From: Hypomyces perniciosus
Taxonomy: Eukaryota; Ascomycota; Sordariomycetes; Hypocreales; Hypocreaceae
Assembly: GCA_008477525.1 (NCBI GenBank)
Contig: SPDT01000002.1
Span: 3,410,001-3,474,000, forward strand
Length of the DNA stretch: 64,000 nucleotides
Direction of reading: 5' to 3'
Each line of letters starts with the position of its first letter. The stretch's first letter is position 1. The position numbers were made by a program, and so were the translations under genes. This document shows, in pieces, positions 1-10,909 of this stretch. The notes beneath the pieces are model-generated. The model worked only from the letters and a program-made list of their open reading frames with translations. It did no database searches and was not told the origin of the DNA.

Positions 1-1
1 G

Positions 2-3000
2 GGGTCCCTCACTATGGTCATTGGCCCTATCGGGTCAGGAAAGTCTAGCTTGTTGAAGGCTATCCTCGGAGAGACGACGTCTGCAAAGGGCAGTGTCACG
101 TTATCAACCCCGAGCGTTGCTTTCTGCGACCAAACACCTTGGGTTATGAATGCGACGATTCGAGACAACATAGTGGCGGAGTCCCGAGGATTCGAGGATA
201 AGTGGTTCGACACAGTAGTCGAAGCCTGCGACCTGGCCCAAGACTTCGTACGACTACCAGCCGGTGTCTCTACAATCGTAGGTGATAAGGGCGTCAAGAT
301 GAGCGGAGGCCAGAAGCAAAGACTGGTACGTGTGACAAGTGGCCTCTGGAAGTAATTAGCTAACAATATGGCCAGGCTATTGCACGCGCTCTCTACTCTC
401 GGAAGCCAGTGGCTGTTTTTGACGATGTATTCAGTGGACTTGACAAAGCGACTGAACAGGCGGTCTTTACCCGTGTGTTTGGAAAGGATGGCTTGCTTTG
501 TAGTAGCGGGACTACCGTCATCTTGGCGACTCATTCTGGTAAGTAGCACGACTCTGTTGATTACCGGCCGAGAGCTAAGTAGAGCTTCAGTTCATCTACT
601 ACCTGAAGCCGATAACATCATCGCCCTCGGTCGAGATGGGGAGATTGTTGAACAGGGACCTTTTGCCAAACTTCGTTTCGGCGGCAAATACGTTCAGAGT
701 CTCGACATCACCGAGCCAGAAACCGACGATGATGGTGAAAAATCATTGTCTAAACAACTCGTTGTCGAGAGATTGGAGAAATTAGAGCATACGGTCGAAG
801 GGGAAGAAGAAGACGAAGACGAAGTTGAGGAGAAGCCACCAGCGAGTGACCGAAGCACCTTCAAATACTACTTCTCGACGATGCGACCGATTAGCTTGGT
901 TATTGCGAGCAGCTATATCCTCTGTCAAACGTTTTCATATACTTTCAGATGTAGGTTTTCTAGCAGGCTTGGAACTTGTTGACTCTGCTGACTTTAGGTG
1001 CTCAGCGGTTTGGCTTACGTGGTGGGGTGATGGTCGAGGACGATCGAGCGATGATGTCGGATACTGGCTCAGCGTCTTCACAGTATTGGCCTTGGCCGAG
1101 GCGCTTTTTGTATGTTTGGCAATCATGTAAGTCATCCCAACATGGTGATACTTGGTAATGTGCTGCTAACCATCCAAACCAGGCATTTTCTGGTCATCAT
1201 CGGGCCAACAGCTGGAAGGACTCTTCACAACAGAGTCCTAAAGGCAGTGATGGAGTAGGTCTACCACTTCAAAATCCCTATTAAATATCCAATGCTAATC
1301 TATATCAGGGCTCCAATGTTGTTACTATCCAACACTGACACTGGCTCTTTGATCAATCGGTACGTGTTTTGGTAGACTGGTCGGTTGCGGGATGCTGACA
1401 ATTTGGTAGCTTCAGTCAGGATATGCGACTTGTGGACATAGATCTACCTGTTTCTCTGGTAGTATTCCTTTTTGGTGAGCTCTCTCTTAATCCCGGCAAT
1501 TATTGTGGCTAATGCAATCATTCAGATATCTGCGCTTGCTTTGGTATAGCTGGGCTCGCAGTCGCAGCAGTGAGTTGGTTTGCCGCTGCGGTGCCTTTCG
1601 TGATCGCCATTTTGGTCATGATCCAACGGTTCTATATCCGAACATCCAAGCAACTTCGTATCCTTGAGTAGGTCTTTTAGGTGCCCTTCGTTGGGGATTT
1701 TTGACTAATGCTAGTTGCAGAATTGAGCACAAGGCACCACTGTACTCTCATTTCCTCGAATCGATCCATGGCATAGCAACTATTCGCGCATTTGGCTGGA
1801 TACAGCCGTACACCTCCAAGAACCTCAGCCTTCTCGATGATGCGCAAAAGCCATCCTACCTTCTCAATTGCATTCAGAGGTGGCTCACACTAGTCCTGGA
1901 TCTTGTGGTCGCGGCCCTCACTATACTCCTGGTTGTCTTTGCCGTTGCCTTCAAGGGAAAGCTAAACCCTTCACTATTAGGTATCGCTCTAGTTAACATG
2001 ATGAACCTTGGACTAAACCTCAAGAGTATCATAATTGCTTGGTCTACCCTGGAGACTTCCCTTGGAGCCGTCACGCGGATCAAGAACTTCGAGGAAAGCA
2101 CGCCTTCGGAGTTGCTTCCCGAGGAGAATAGGCTTCCTGAGAGGGAATGGCCCTCGCAAGGGACATTGGAAATCAAGAATCTCGCTGTGCAATATGAGTA
2201 AGTCAATTATCAATACCCGGTCACTGAACAAAGTCTAATACAAAGAAGCCCAACCACAGAGCCTGTTCTTCGAAATGTTTCACTTAGCGTGAAGCACAGG
2301 GAGAAGATCGGGTTAGTTGGCCGAAGTGGAAGCGGCAAGAGTTCACTGATTCAAGCACTCCTACGAATGGCAAATATAGCTGAAGGCCAAATACTTCTGG
2401 ATGGCGAGGACATTACCAAAGTGCCCAAGTTCCTAATTCGGCAGAAGCTGAGCTGCCTGACCCAAGACCCGTTTTTGTTCACCAACACCGTAAGATTCAA
2501 TGCCGATCCGCTGGAAGAAAACACAGACGAGGAAATCATCAGTGCCCTCCAGCGAGTCGGTGTGTGGGATATTATCAAGGTCAAAACAGAGCGAGGAAAG
2601 GATCCTCTGTACGAGAAGATGGATGAAAACTCCTTATCTCATGGACAGAGGCAGTTGTTCTGCTTAGGCAGGGCTTTGTTGAAGAAGAGCTCCATCCTTA
2701 TTCTAGATGAGCCGACCAGCAAGTGTGTTTTGTTCCATTCAATTCTTGAAGTTCCACAAAACTAACAGAGCGTACAGCATCGACAACCAAACGGACGCGC
2801 AGATCCAGCAGGTCATCCGATCTGAGTTCAAAGACCGCACCATCATTATGATCGCGCATCGCCTTGATACTTTACTTGATTTTGATAAGATTGCTGTGCT
2901 AGAGAAGGGAAGATTGGCAGAGTTTGGATCACCGACCGAGCTACTGGAGAATGTGGATGGTGTCTTTGCAAGATTATACCACTCTGACAGAAGGAAGAGA

Positions 3001-3024
3001 AGGGGTTCTGATACAGATTCATAG
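2..3024 (+). CDS. ABCC-type (multidrug-resistance-associated) ABC transporter, 5' truncated by window edge
   Basis: ATP-driven full-length membrane exporter; substrate unknown. Exons read as 2-325, 376-538, 591-950, 1006-1126, 1183-1254, 1309-1359, 1410-1474, 1526-1667, 1721-2197, 2246-2722, 2778-3024; they join in frame to about 832 visible residues. First nucleotide-binding domain: Walker A GPIGSGKSS, signature MSGGQKQR, Walker B VAVFDDVFSGLD with Asp where the catalytic Glu would be, H-loop ATHS. A charged linker rich in E/D follows, then the second membrane domain (roughly residues 265-560) and a second nucleotide-binding domain with GRSGSGKSS, LSHGQRQ, ILILDEPTSN and IAHR. One degenerate and one canonical ATP site is usual for ABCC proteins. 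The first membrane domain and start codon lie left of the window. The ten introns are 48-56 bp. Confidence 0.93.
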
Positions 3025-3150
3025 ATATTTCCTGCACCACAAGATTTTATTTATTTACCTATAATTCCCTTCATGAAGAGAGAAACATTTGGAATTAGAA
3101 AGAACGTTAGGCCTGAGGCAACATGCAGCTACCCGATCAAACGCAGGGAA

Positions 3151-3210
3151 AGATATAAAACGCCACCTGTTTTCCTTTCTCCTCTCTTCTCCTCTTTTCT
3201 TTCTTACAAT
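3151..3210 (+). promoter_or_regulatory. TATA box and pyrimidine tract ahead of the decayed gene
   Basis: GATATAAAA at about 3152-3160 is followed by a C/T-rich tract to about 3206, the usual core-promoter layout in filamentous fungi. It lies upstream of a canonical intron (3288-3376) that leads into the decayed reading frame. Promoter function is inferred. Confidence 0.4.
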
Positions 3211-3287
3211 TTATTCTCTTATTATTATCGATATCGAATAATAGCTTTATATCTTACCGCTTATTGCCTCTGATTGCTACGTACACG

Positions 3288-5115
3288 GTAAGTTTACTTT
3301 CTCGCCCCCCCCTTCAACGTACGTCTTTCCTTTCCCCGTCATTTAGTGAGAATTCACTAACCTCTCGCTCGGCCAGACGATCCCTGCAGCGAAAGCATGG
3401 GCGGAGGATTTTCGTGGGTGGGAGGAGGCCCAGTTCCTGGGTCTCCTCTCTACCGATAAGGAGTAGATTCCCTGGCGAGTGGCCCTTAACTTGGCCCTCG
3501 CTATGGTCCCAGCCGCTCTCTCTGGTGCTGTCGATCTCCCGGATGAGGAGTTTGACACTACGATGGGCACGCTGCTATAAGACCGCACGATCACAAAGTA
3601 CTACGGCACAGGGCCCATGCTGGCTGGAATTGGGATCACGTTCCGGAATCTCGGCATTTTGCAATCATATGGGGGTTTCACTTCGCCAGTGATGCCGAGC
3701 TTATACTCAAGCAAGCGGTTAATTACGCACACCGGCACGAGACGAAGTATGTCGCTCTGTTCGATTGGGATACATTGCTGCTCTGCTTCAAGACAACATG
3801 GATTGGTGACGCTTGGATGAAGCCCAAAACGACTCGCCACTACAAAAGCCCACAGATGTTGTCGATGTCACTGTTTCTTCAAGGAATGGAACTCGGAGTG
3901 GTCGGAAAACAGGGGGGGGGGTTAGTGCTTTGACCCTCCCTGTAAACCTCAAACACAACTACGGACTCATCGCCTCACCAATTCCACCGCCACGGTTCGG
4001 ATCGCAACTATTTGCGTTGCTGTAGCTGTGGCTCGGGCTGGCTTTGGATTTGGGGCGCTCTCGACTTCTTACATGGAAACCAGAGGATGCCAGCAAGTTC
4101 CAATGGAAAAAAATGCAGTGATGACAACATGCATAACATATTACCAACTCTATTAAATGCTTCAGAAACAGGACATCGCTCCTCCCGTCACTTGAGGCGA
4201 AGTTACTGGTCAAAGGCAACCCTGTTGAGTCATTGCGGGAGGCTAGAGAATACACCATTGACCTATATCAAGCCATTTCACGCGTGGCAGGGAATGAGTG
4301 CCATCGCAGGCACTGGTTCTGGGCGTGGATGGCAAATAAACGAGCAGAGGGAGGATCGCCAAGATTGCGCATCTAAGGGATGCGACAAGAAGGCCCCGAA
4401 GTATAAAGAACGAGGCTGAACAACCTTCGCCCGGCGATAGCTTTCAGATAGACAGCAAGGTAAAGAGGCCAGTACCCAGTTATCTCTACCTCCTTTCCAG
4501 CCCGTCAGGCCACAGAAGCGGGCTCAAAGCGCCACTCAGCCAGATCTTTTTACAAATTACCAAGAGTTGGATACTGCCACGGTATCACCACAGTTAACTC
4601 CATCACTATGGATGACTCTCACTACTATGAACTCTCATTACTATTGACTCTCATTACTATGGATGACTCTCACCCGGACTCCTGCGCGGTGAACCCAAAT
4701 ACCGAACGCTACCCTGTTGGCACAGAACGACCATGATGTCAACTAGGAAGACTTGCAGAAACAACTAGACACATCACACAAAAAGAAGAAGACGTGTTTC
4801 TAGAGACAGATTCAACTGGAGGGATCTGTTGCCGAGGAGTTGGGAAATTGGAATTCACTGTTGACACCTTCAAGATGCGACTCTAGGCGGAGGAAATAAG
4901 TCGCAAGGATGCCATAGAGGACCTACAAGCACAACCCAACACTATCCAGTCGTAGCTGTGTGGGAGGGATGTGAGGATGCAGCAGGTGAAGAATATGTTG
5001 GAGACCCTTATGCGTAGGGCCACGGAGCGGGAACTATGCGCTGGTGAGGACACCGTCATTTTGTTGGCAAGGGCAGTTGATGCAGTAATGGTTCTCCTTT
5101 ATTCATCCCTTTAGC
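3288..5115 (+). pseudogene. Decayed gene of an unrecognised fungal family
   Basis: A canonical intron (GTAAGT at 3288, CACTAAC branch-like site, CAG at 3376) opens into a frame beginning TIPAAKAWAEDFRGWEEAQF. That frame is broken by TAG near 3466 and TAA near 3577. Frameshifted pieces follow: KYYGTGPMLAGIGITFR, then FASDAELILKQAVNYAHRH and YVALFDWDTLLLLCF (about 3690-3790), and near 4190-4375 a piece beginning SLEAKLLVKGNPVESLREA. At 4860-5115 there is a coiled-coil-like tail (KDAIEDLQAQPNT, then NMLETLMRRATEREL) with two more stops. The order suggests one gene of about 1.7 kb inactivated by several independent lesions. I do not recognise the family. The motif around YVALFDWD resembles short hypothetical proteins seen in many ascomycetes, which is a weak memory-based link. 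Confidence 0.55.
4600..4672. repeat. Imperfect tandem repeat of an ATTACTATGGATGACTCTC-like unit
   Basis: About four units of 16-19 bp sharing CACTATGGATGACTCTC or shortened forms (CACTACTATGAACTCTC, CATTACTATTGACTCTC) run in tandem inside the decayed gene region. The length variation suggests slippage in sequence no longer under coding constraint. Confidence 0.75.
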
Positions 5116-5630
5116 TTTGTACAATGCAATTCTTGCTCTTCAACCCCAGCTACGTGCCACCAAACCGTTGTTATGTGATTGACACAGCGATTTGGGGATC
5201 GTTCATGTAGTCAAAGGGATAGGACGTGCGGCTATGTAGTTTGTGTCGTCACTACACACAATGGAGCATTGTTAGGTCATTTTTAGTATGGACGTGATCT
5301 TGCCGGAATATGGCCTATTTGTGCTAGGCAAATTTGTTGTGTTTGATGGAGTTCTGAACAGCCGATTCTCAAAGAGGCCATGAGAAGACACAATGAAGCC
5401 TCAAATCTGCATTGAGAACAAAGCTCTTTCATGAAAACTGTGAGAACAATCCCCGAATATTTTCATGAACTTACGATGGAAATGTATAAGTAGATGTTGT
5501 CCTTACCCTCAAACATGCGACATCACCATTCATCGCATTCCACTTCACACGATCATCAATCATCAACCATCAACCCGAAACAACAAGCACATCAGCAAAC
5601 CACAAACCACCACGTCAAAAGAAAATCACC
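5116..5630. other. Intergenic region with promoter of the next gene
   Basis: No reading frame is supported here. The last 150 bp hold TGTATAAGT near 5482 and a CA-rich leader (CATCAATCATCAACC...) directly before the start codon at 5631, typical of a fungal 5' UTR. Confidence 0.5.
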
Positions 5631-5966
5631 ATGTGTCGACAATTCGGCTTTACCAAGGAGTGCATTCGGTGCAAGCACAACCTCCCCTACCTTCTCGACT
5701 TGGTGCTGTGCGAAGAAGTCATCAGCAAGTCCGGCGAATCGGGAGAATGCCGCACAGGCTTGACCCTTGTGCATCAGACAATCGAGGATATATGCAAGAC
5801 TGCCCTCGACATGTGCAGAAGCTGTGTTGTTGCGCTGAAAGCTGGCGGACCTGAGATTCCTGATAGGAAGACTGCTTTTGATGAACACCTGAGGTTTAGA
5901 CTGAGCATCAACGAGCCTGGATATTCGTCTTCCGAGGATGAGTTTGATGATGAGCAGAAGAGTTGA
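5631..5966 (+). CDS. Small acidic Met-Cys protein of unknown function
   Basis: Intronless 111-residue frame. The start is supported by an A/C-rich context (AATCACCATG) and an upstream TATA-like TGTATAAGT. The N-terminus MCRQFGFTKECIRCKH contains a C-x2-C pair; further cysteines occur at LCEE, ECRTG, ICKT and MCRSC. The C-terminus is acidic (SSSEDEFDDEQKS). There is no signal peptide or membrane segment. Ascomycetes carry many short proteins beginning Met-Cys with spaced Cys/His; this may be one, but the function of that group is not known to me. The decayed gene to its left and the large acidic gene converging from the right give no functional clue. Confidence 0.6.
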   Translation: MCRQFGFTKECIRCKHNLPYLLDLVLCEEVISKSGESGECRTGLTLVHQTIEDICKTALDMCRSCVVALKAGGPEIPDRKTAFDEHLRFRLSINEPGYSSSEDEFDDEQKS

Positions 5967-6179
5967 ACTTTTGTTGTGCCTCAGATGTGTAGGAAGATAC
6001 AAGGCACAGATAGATTTTCAGACATGAATAGATGTTGCAATTCCATTTCATCAAACTTAATGTGTCCGAGCAAATCGCCAATAATATACAAAATTCCAAT
6101 ACCCAATGCTCGCTTTGTTATCCAAAGATTAATAAATAGCCAATACAAAAGTGAAGCCCAACTCCGAAAAAATTCTATG

Positions 6180-8258
6180 TTATCGCAGCATATATGACAG
6201 GTCAGGGAGATTTCGCAGAATGCTAGCGACAATCTCTTCATCGGCAGCACTTAGGTCTTGCGTAGATATCGAAGGCTCTACCAGAGCCTTTGCCGTAATG
6301 GTTGTGTTTGCTTCAATAGAAGACCTTTGAGACGCAGCTGTTGGCTTTGAGGGCTCTGTGGCGAACGATACTGATGTCGGCGTTGTAACACTTGGTTTTA
6401 GATTGCTATTCGCCTCAAAATGTCCAAAACCCCAGGAACCAGATGCTGGATTTGAGATAGTATCCTTCCTCGCTAGGGCCGGCGCCAAATCATCAAACGT
6501 CTTGTTTGGAATGCCAGCGTGAGATTGGGGACCGCTGTGTAGCACCTCATTGAGGCTTACTGGGCCTACAGAGAGCGAAGCCATTCCACTGTCCCCGAAT
6601 GTCGGTGAACTTACCATCTCGCCCCAGTCGTCATCGTCGTCTTCTTCCTTGCCCGCAGTTGCGATACTTAGGGGTTGAATAGGTGCTGGGGGAGGTGCAC
6701 TAGTCTTGGACGGCAGCTTCTCGAGGGTCAGGGAATGTCGAGGGGTCTCTGGTGCAGGTGGAGTTGGTTGCGGTTTAGGAGGACCTGTTTGTTGAACCTC
6801 GCTGGCCAGCGGGTGTTGAGAAACAGTAGGCGATGACGGTAAGTCTGTAGTCCAACCAAAGGACACAGCCGTCGGAGACACAACCGGCGATTTCAATGAA
6901 GTCTGCCTCGAATGCCTGCCGTTTCTTCCTAGTAGCTCACCAATCTCTACTGGGGGAGCTGAAGAGTCCCAGTTGAACATAGTTGCGCCAGATGCTCCAA
7001 GCCTTCTTCCGAGGACAATACGCCCGGTGATAGAGTCTTCTTCCATCCATCGCCGTACCGTTTTAATCGTCCGGTCTCGCACTTCCGATCCAGTCCAGGT
7101 GACGCGGACGTAATTGTCATCGTCCCCCAAGTTATGTTTCCGTAGAGAGCCGAAGCGGGACATGCGGTACCAAGCGTTACGTTCGCTGCTGGAGGAAAAC
7201 GTGTCGTCGATGATGACATCCGGGACCGGCTCCGGTTCGACGGTGATAGGTTTGGTTGACGAGAATAGGTCGTCGAGTTTGCTGAGATCAATAGAAAATG
7301 GAATTGGCGGAGGCTTTGGGGCTTTCGGTGCTGGTCTTTCGGTCTCGTGAGGCTCAAAAATCGCACCTTGGCCTAGCGGTTCTCGAGATTTTTCCTCAGG
7401 TACCAGTCCGGAGTCTTCAACTGTTGAGTCCTCATCTTCGTGAGCGACATCGTTGTAGTTTATCTGTGGCACTTCGCCAAGCTTGAGTTCAAGAACATCT
7501 GCTGCCTCCTCAAAATGGTCCTCCACATTGTTTGGTTGCTTCGTTTCCACGATCGGGACTATATCAGGAGAAACGCTTCGCATAGCAATCCCGTCGTACA
7601 TCTCAACCAATTTCTGTACCCTTGATGGCGGCCTGTTCTGATCTAAGCCATGGTTAACATCTGGAACCAGTTCATCCAGACTTTCGTTCGACAATGGCTC
7701 TTCGAGTGGAACTGATGTTGCTGATGCATGCTCTTCCGCCGGGGCTTCCGGCTTCTCCTCATCAGTCCTCCAAGCATCCTTCGCATCGACAACAAGTTCC
7801 AATGGCGGCAGTAAGATCGAAACCCCATTCTTCAGCGATGATTCTTCATGCAATCCCCCCCCATCACCAAGACTAATCGCCGAGTCCACAACCTGATCAT
7901 CCCGCGATCTCTCAGAATCGCTCCTTGTCCTTGCCACACCTCTCTCCAAGTCCCCCGTGTCTAAGCCCCCGAGACTCACCCCTCTCCACGGATCCGGCGA
8001 CAAATGTCTCATCGAGGGCGATCTCATCGGCTTCAGCCCAGGACTCCTCCCCCACCGGGGACTCTCCTTTCCAACATTGCTGGCAGCATCATTCCACCCA
8101 CCCCACGCCTCATCGTCGTTCCACGACGTCGCTCGTCCGGGGGATAGCCTCCGCGGGCTGAGATGATCGGTGGCGAAGTGCGCGCTTTGAGGCGCGGTCG
8201 GTAGGTCTATCTTCGCGGGGGTTTCGACGGCCCATGGCGAGCCCCAGGGATCGTCCAT
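6180..8258 (-). CDS. Large, mostly disordered conserved fungal protein
   Basis: Single-exon frame of 692 residues starting MDDPWGSPW. It is mostly low complexity: acidic stretches, S/P-rich blocks and repeated W-containing acidic patches (SWNDDEAWGGWND near 45-57, EDDDDDWGEMV near 565). The only compact-looking part is residues 355-440, with NAWYRMSRFGSLRKHN, YVRVTWTGSEVRDRTIK, VRRWMEEDSITGRIVLG and TMFNWD. The last 20 residues, containing EEIVASILRNLPDLSYMLR, look like a short conserved helix. I believe this layout is conserved in filamentous ascomycetes, but I cannot name the family with confidence. Disorder plus short conserved motifs suggests a scaffold or adaptor (inference). It lies on the same strand as the CAF-1 gene to its right. 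Confidence 0.8.
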   Translation of the reverse strand: MDDPWGSPWAVETPAKIDLPTAPQSAHFATDHLSPRRLSPGRATSWNDDEAWGGWNDAASNVGKESPRWGRSPGLKPMRSPSMRHLSPDPWRGVSLGGLDTGDLERGVARTRSDSERSRDDQVVDSAISLGDGGGLHEESSLKNGVSILLPPLELVVDAKDAWRTDEEKPEAPAEEHASATSVPLEEPLSNESLDELVPDVNHGLDQNRPPSRVQKLVEMYDGIAMRSVSPDIVPIVETKQPNNVEDHFEEAADVLELKLGEVPQINYNDVAHEDEDSTVEDSGLVPEEKSREPLGQGAIFEPHETERPAPKAPKPPPIPFSIDLSKLDDLFSSTKPITVEPEPVPDVIIDDTFSSSSERNAWYRMSRFGSLRKHNLGDDDNYVRVTWTGSEVRDRTIKTVRRWMEEDSITGRIVLGRRLGASGATMFNWDSSAPPVEIGELLGRNGRHSRQTSLKSPVVSPTAVSFGWTTDLPSSPTVSQHPLASEVQQTGPPKPQPTPPAPETPRHSLTLEKLPSKTSAPPPAPIQPLSIATAGKEEDDDDDWGEMVSSPTFGDSGMASLSVGPVSLNEVLHSGPQSHAGIPNKTFDDLAPALARKDTISNPASGSWGFGHFEANSNLKPSVTTPTSVSFATEPSKPTAASQRSSIEANTTITAKALVEPSISTQDLSAADEEIVASILRNLPDLSYMLR

Positions 8259-9007
8259 GCCGGGCGACAGGGCATGTCGCGCGCGGTCAATGGATAACTT
8301 GGACGCAAATCAAGAGAAGATATGAGCAGATATGGGTTATAATATAGGCTGCTGTGCCATCGCGAGGAGCCAATCGGTCGTTCGTTTCCGCGGTATTGGA
8401 CAGAGCCGTTGCTCTACAGGCTTGGATACTGGAATTCTCGTATGGCACTGGCAGTAGAGGATCGATTGTCGGATACCCAGTTATTCGCCGATTTTCGGGA
8501 GGATGAAGAGAGTTGTATCCGGAAAATATACTCCGTAAGCACAATTCCTTTCTTTTGGTGGGAAGATTACGAGGTGGAAAAGGTCCAGGTTTGGGTTTAG
8601 ATTAGAACGATGCTCCGTAGGTACCTCTAATTAATGGGGTACAGGGGACCCCCGTTTCGTACCTGAATCCCACATAATAAGGCTCCGCCTCCGGGAAGAT
8701 CAATTTCAATGGACACTAGGAGAAATGCCAACACGTAACTGTCATCGATAATGCTTGTACACCATAGTAACAGGATTATAATTTCACTATGAAACTTTAC
8801 AAAATCCTTCACGGTTACATCCATCCTGTAACACATATACAGCCCCTTTTAGCAATGTCCATAGGCCCAACCAAAGGCTCGTAAAAAAAGGCCGGTTTAC
8901 CCCCCCCTCCCAGAACAATCCCCCCGTATTACTCCACGCTAAGTTGAGTTGAGTTCGTCAATCATAACAAGAGTGTCGCCAGCGACCCAAAAGATATCCC
9001 GTGAGTC
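8259..9007. other. Intergenic region (promoter of the 8258 gene, 3' region of CAF-1 gene)
   Basis: No supported gene. An ATACTCCGTA element, one of the dispersed copies in this window, lies near 8527. Homopolymer C and A runs occur near 8885-8930. Confidence 0.5.
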
Positions 9008-10909
9008 TCACATGACGATCTCGTGGCCTGACTTCAGTTCCCATTCCTTCGACCGCCCGGCACCTCTTTTCTCCGCGACATACTCAATCGTGTTCTTGAC
9101 TTCCGCACGCGAGACGCTATCTCGGAACTGGTGGAAGATGAAGTCGATGATTCCAACCTTGGATAGCGCCTTGTTGTCCAAGATGGCTTGCTTGATATCA
9201 TTCATGAGCTCAGCCTTGACCAGCTTGGCACTGCCAGTATTAGGACCACCGCCTCCAGCAAGGGCAGCGAAGGCGTTAGAAGGGGTCGGTGGAGGTGGCA
9301 TCTTGGCTTCACTCTCAGACTTGATCGTCTTGGGTGCCTTGCCCTTCGTGACCTTGGGTTCTGGCTCCCAATACTTGGTTGAAAAGGGATCAATACCCCA
9401 CTGCTGTTCGAGTCCCTCTGCAATACCTGTTAGCCTTCGTTTGTTGAGAGAACACCGATTTGAAGTCTTACCGTGGATAAACTCCATCTTACTTCCATGG
9501 ACTGCCGGATTGGGCCCTTGTCTGCTAGGATTCTCGAAGCAGATGCCAGTACTGTCGGGCTCCATTGTCATTCCAAACACCCTTCCAGAGATGCCAGCAT
9601 CTTCAGAGTCATCAAGAAAGCCGTCCATATCATCCTCATCATCAAGCTCCTCCTCTTCATCCTCAATATCAAGATCCTCGCCTTCTTCTTCCTGCCACTC
9701 AGCTTCCGAGTCATAGTCGTAGTCTAGCGGCAAGCGTCGTCCCATTGATCTTCGCGCCAGTTTCTGCATGTTCCCCTTGCCAAGGGCAAATGGTTTGAAC
9801 GTCATTGTGCCATAGTAAGGCGGGCGCACATCTTGGGAAAATGCAATCACTTTCATGGGAACCTTGGCAAGCTGCTTCCGAACCTCCACGTCCGCGCCAG
9901 TGTTTCCAGACTTCTGTGTCTCCTTGGACACTGCCTCCATTATGTGTTTGACAGGTTCGTGAAGTTTGCCACGCCGAGGTGGTTTATAGGGGAGAGTGAA
10001 GATATCCATCGGGTTGAAAGGGCAAAGTTCGTGCTGTTGGCTGGTGATGTGTTTGTCCAAGATTCGCGACTTTGCTTCTCGTGTCTCCTCATCCATCTGC
10101 ACAGCCGCTGGCGCTAGTCGGGTGTTCTTCTTGACAAAAAATGGCGGGAACATCTTCGTATATTCAGAACCTGCCTTTTTGGTTGTAGACGCTGCTGAGT
10201 TGGCCTTTGCCGGACTGGTGACATTTGCCGCTGCTTCTCCCTCGGCCCTCTTAGGGGTGCTTTTGAAGAAGATGCTCAGGGTCTTCTGGTTCCGAGCTTT
10301 TCGATCCTGCTCCTCTTCCTTCTTTCGCTTCTTCTCTGCTTTGACACGATCCTCTTCTTCCTTCTGCTTGCGCTTCTCTTCTTTCTCCTTCGCGCGGGCT
10401 GCCTTCTCCTCTTCTTGCTTAACCTTCTCGGCAGCTCTGATGGAGGCTTTCTCATCCTTTTCCTTCTTCTTATCGGCAAGCTCCTTGTCGCGAGCCTTCT
10501 TCTCGGCATCAGTCAAACGCTTTCGTTTCGCCGCCGGATTCATGGTGGTCACGGGTGGTTTGTTGCTGGTAGATGCTGGCGCTGGCTTGTCTTTTGATGG
10601 AGTTGGAGGAGAAGGGGAGTTCCGCGGAGGAGTGATGCTGCCGACCTCCGTGAGATCAGACGATGATGATTCGGGAGAGGAATGTCTAGGGTTGTGTGTA
10701 ACAGAGTGAAGCACTGGCAGGTAGATTAGCACACTGATTTGACACACAAATCAGGGAGTTGTAGCAGCAAACTCACAGCCGTCTTCGGGGGTTTTGTTCT
10801 CCTGAGAACCGTCCATCTTTAATACTTCGCCCAAAAACTCATCATGGCTTCTCTTGCGGCCCGCTGTCTCCGGTTCTTGGATGTTCGAGGATAACTCAGA
10901 GAGCGGCAT
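9008..10909 (-). CDS. RLF2: Chromatin assembly factor 1, large subunit (p150/Cac1/Rlf2)
   Basis: Large subunit of the histone chaperone that deposits H3-H4 behind replication forks. Exons (complement): 10777-10909, 9472-10713, 9418-9471 removed as a 54-bp intron, 9008-9417; product 594 residues starting MPLSELSSN. Visible features in order: S/P-rich N-terminus; a long lysine/glutamate-rich helix (the KER region); a PCNA-binding motif QKTLSIFFKS immediately after it; the conserved middle block with FPPFFVKKNTRLAP and RPPYYGTMTFKPF; a strongly acidic stretch including DIEDEEEELDDEDDMD; and a C-terminal winged-helix-like part ending near AEKRGAGRSKEWELK. The small intron is in frame, so retention would add 18 residues without a stop; its ends are GTAAGA and TTGCAG. 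Upstream DNA carries ACGCGA repeats, which fits S-phase expression. Confidence 0.93.

Noticed and set aside
9996..10709. 237-codon plus-strand frame opposite the CAF-1 gene
   Set aside because: A shadow of the lysine/glutamate codons of the KER region, giving a Ser/Phe-rich nonsense product.
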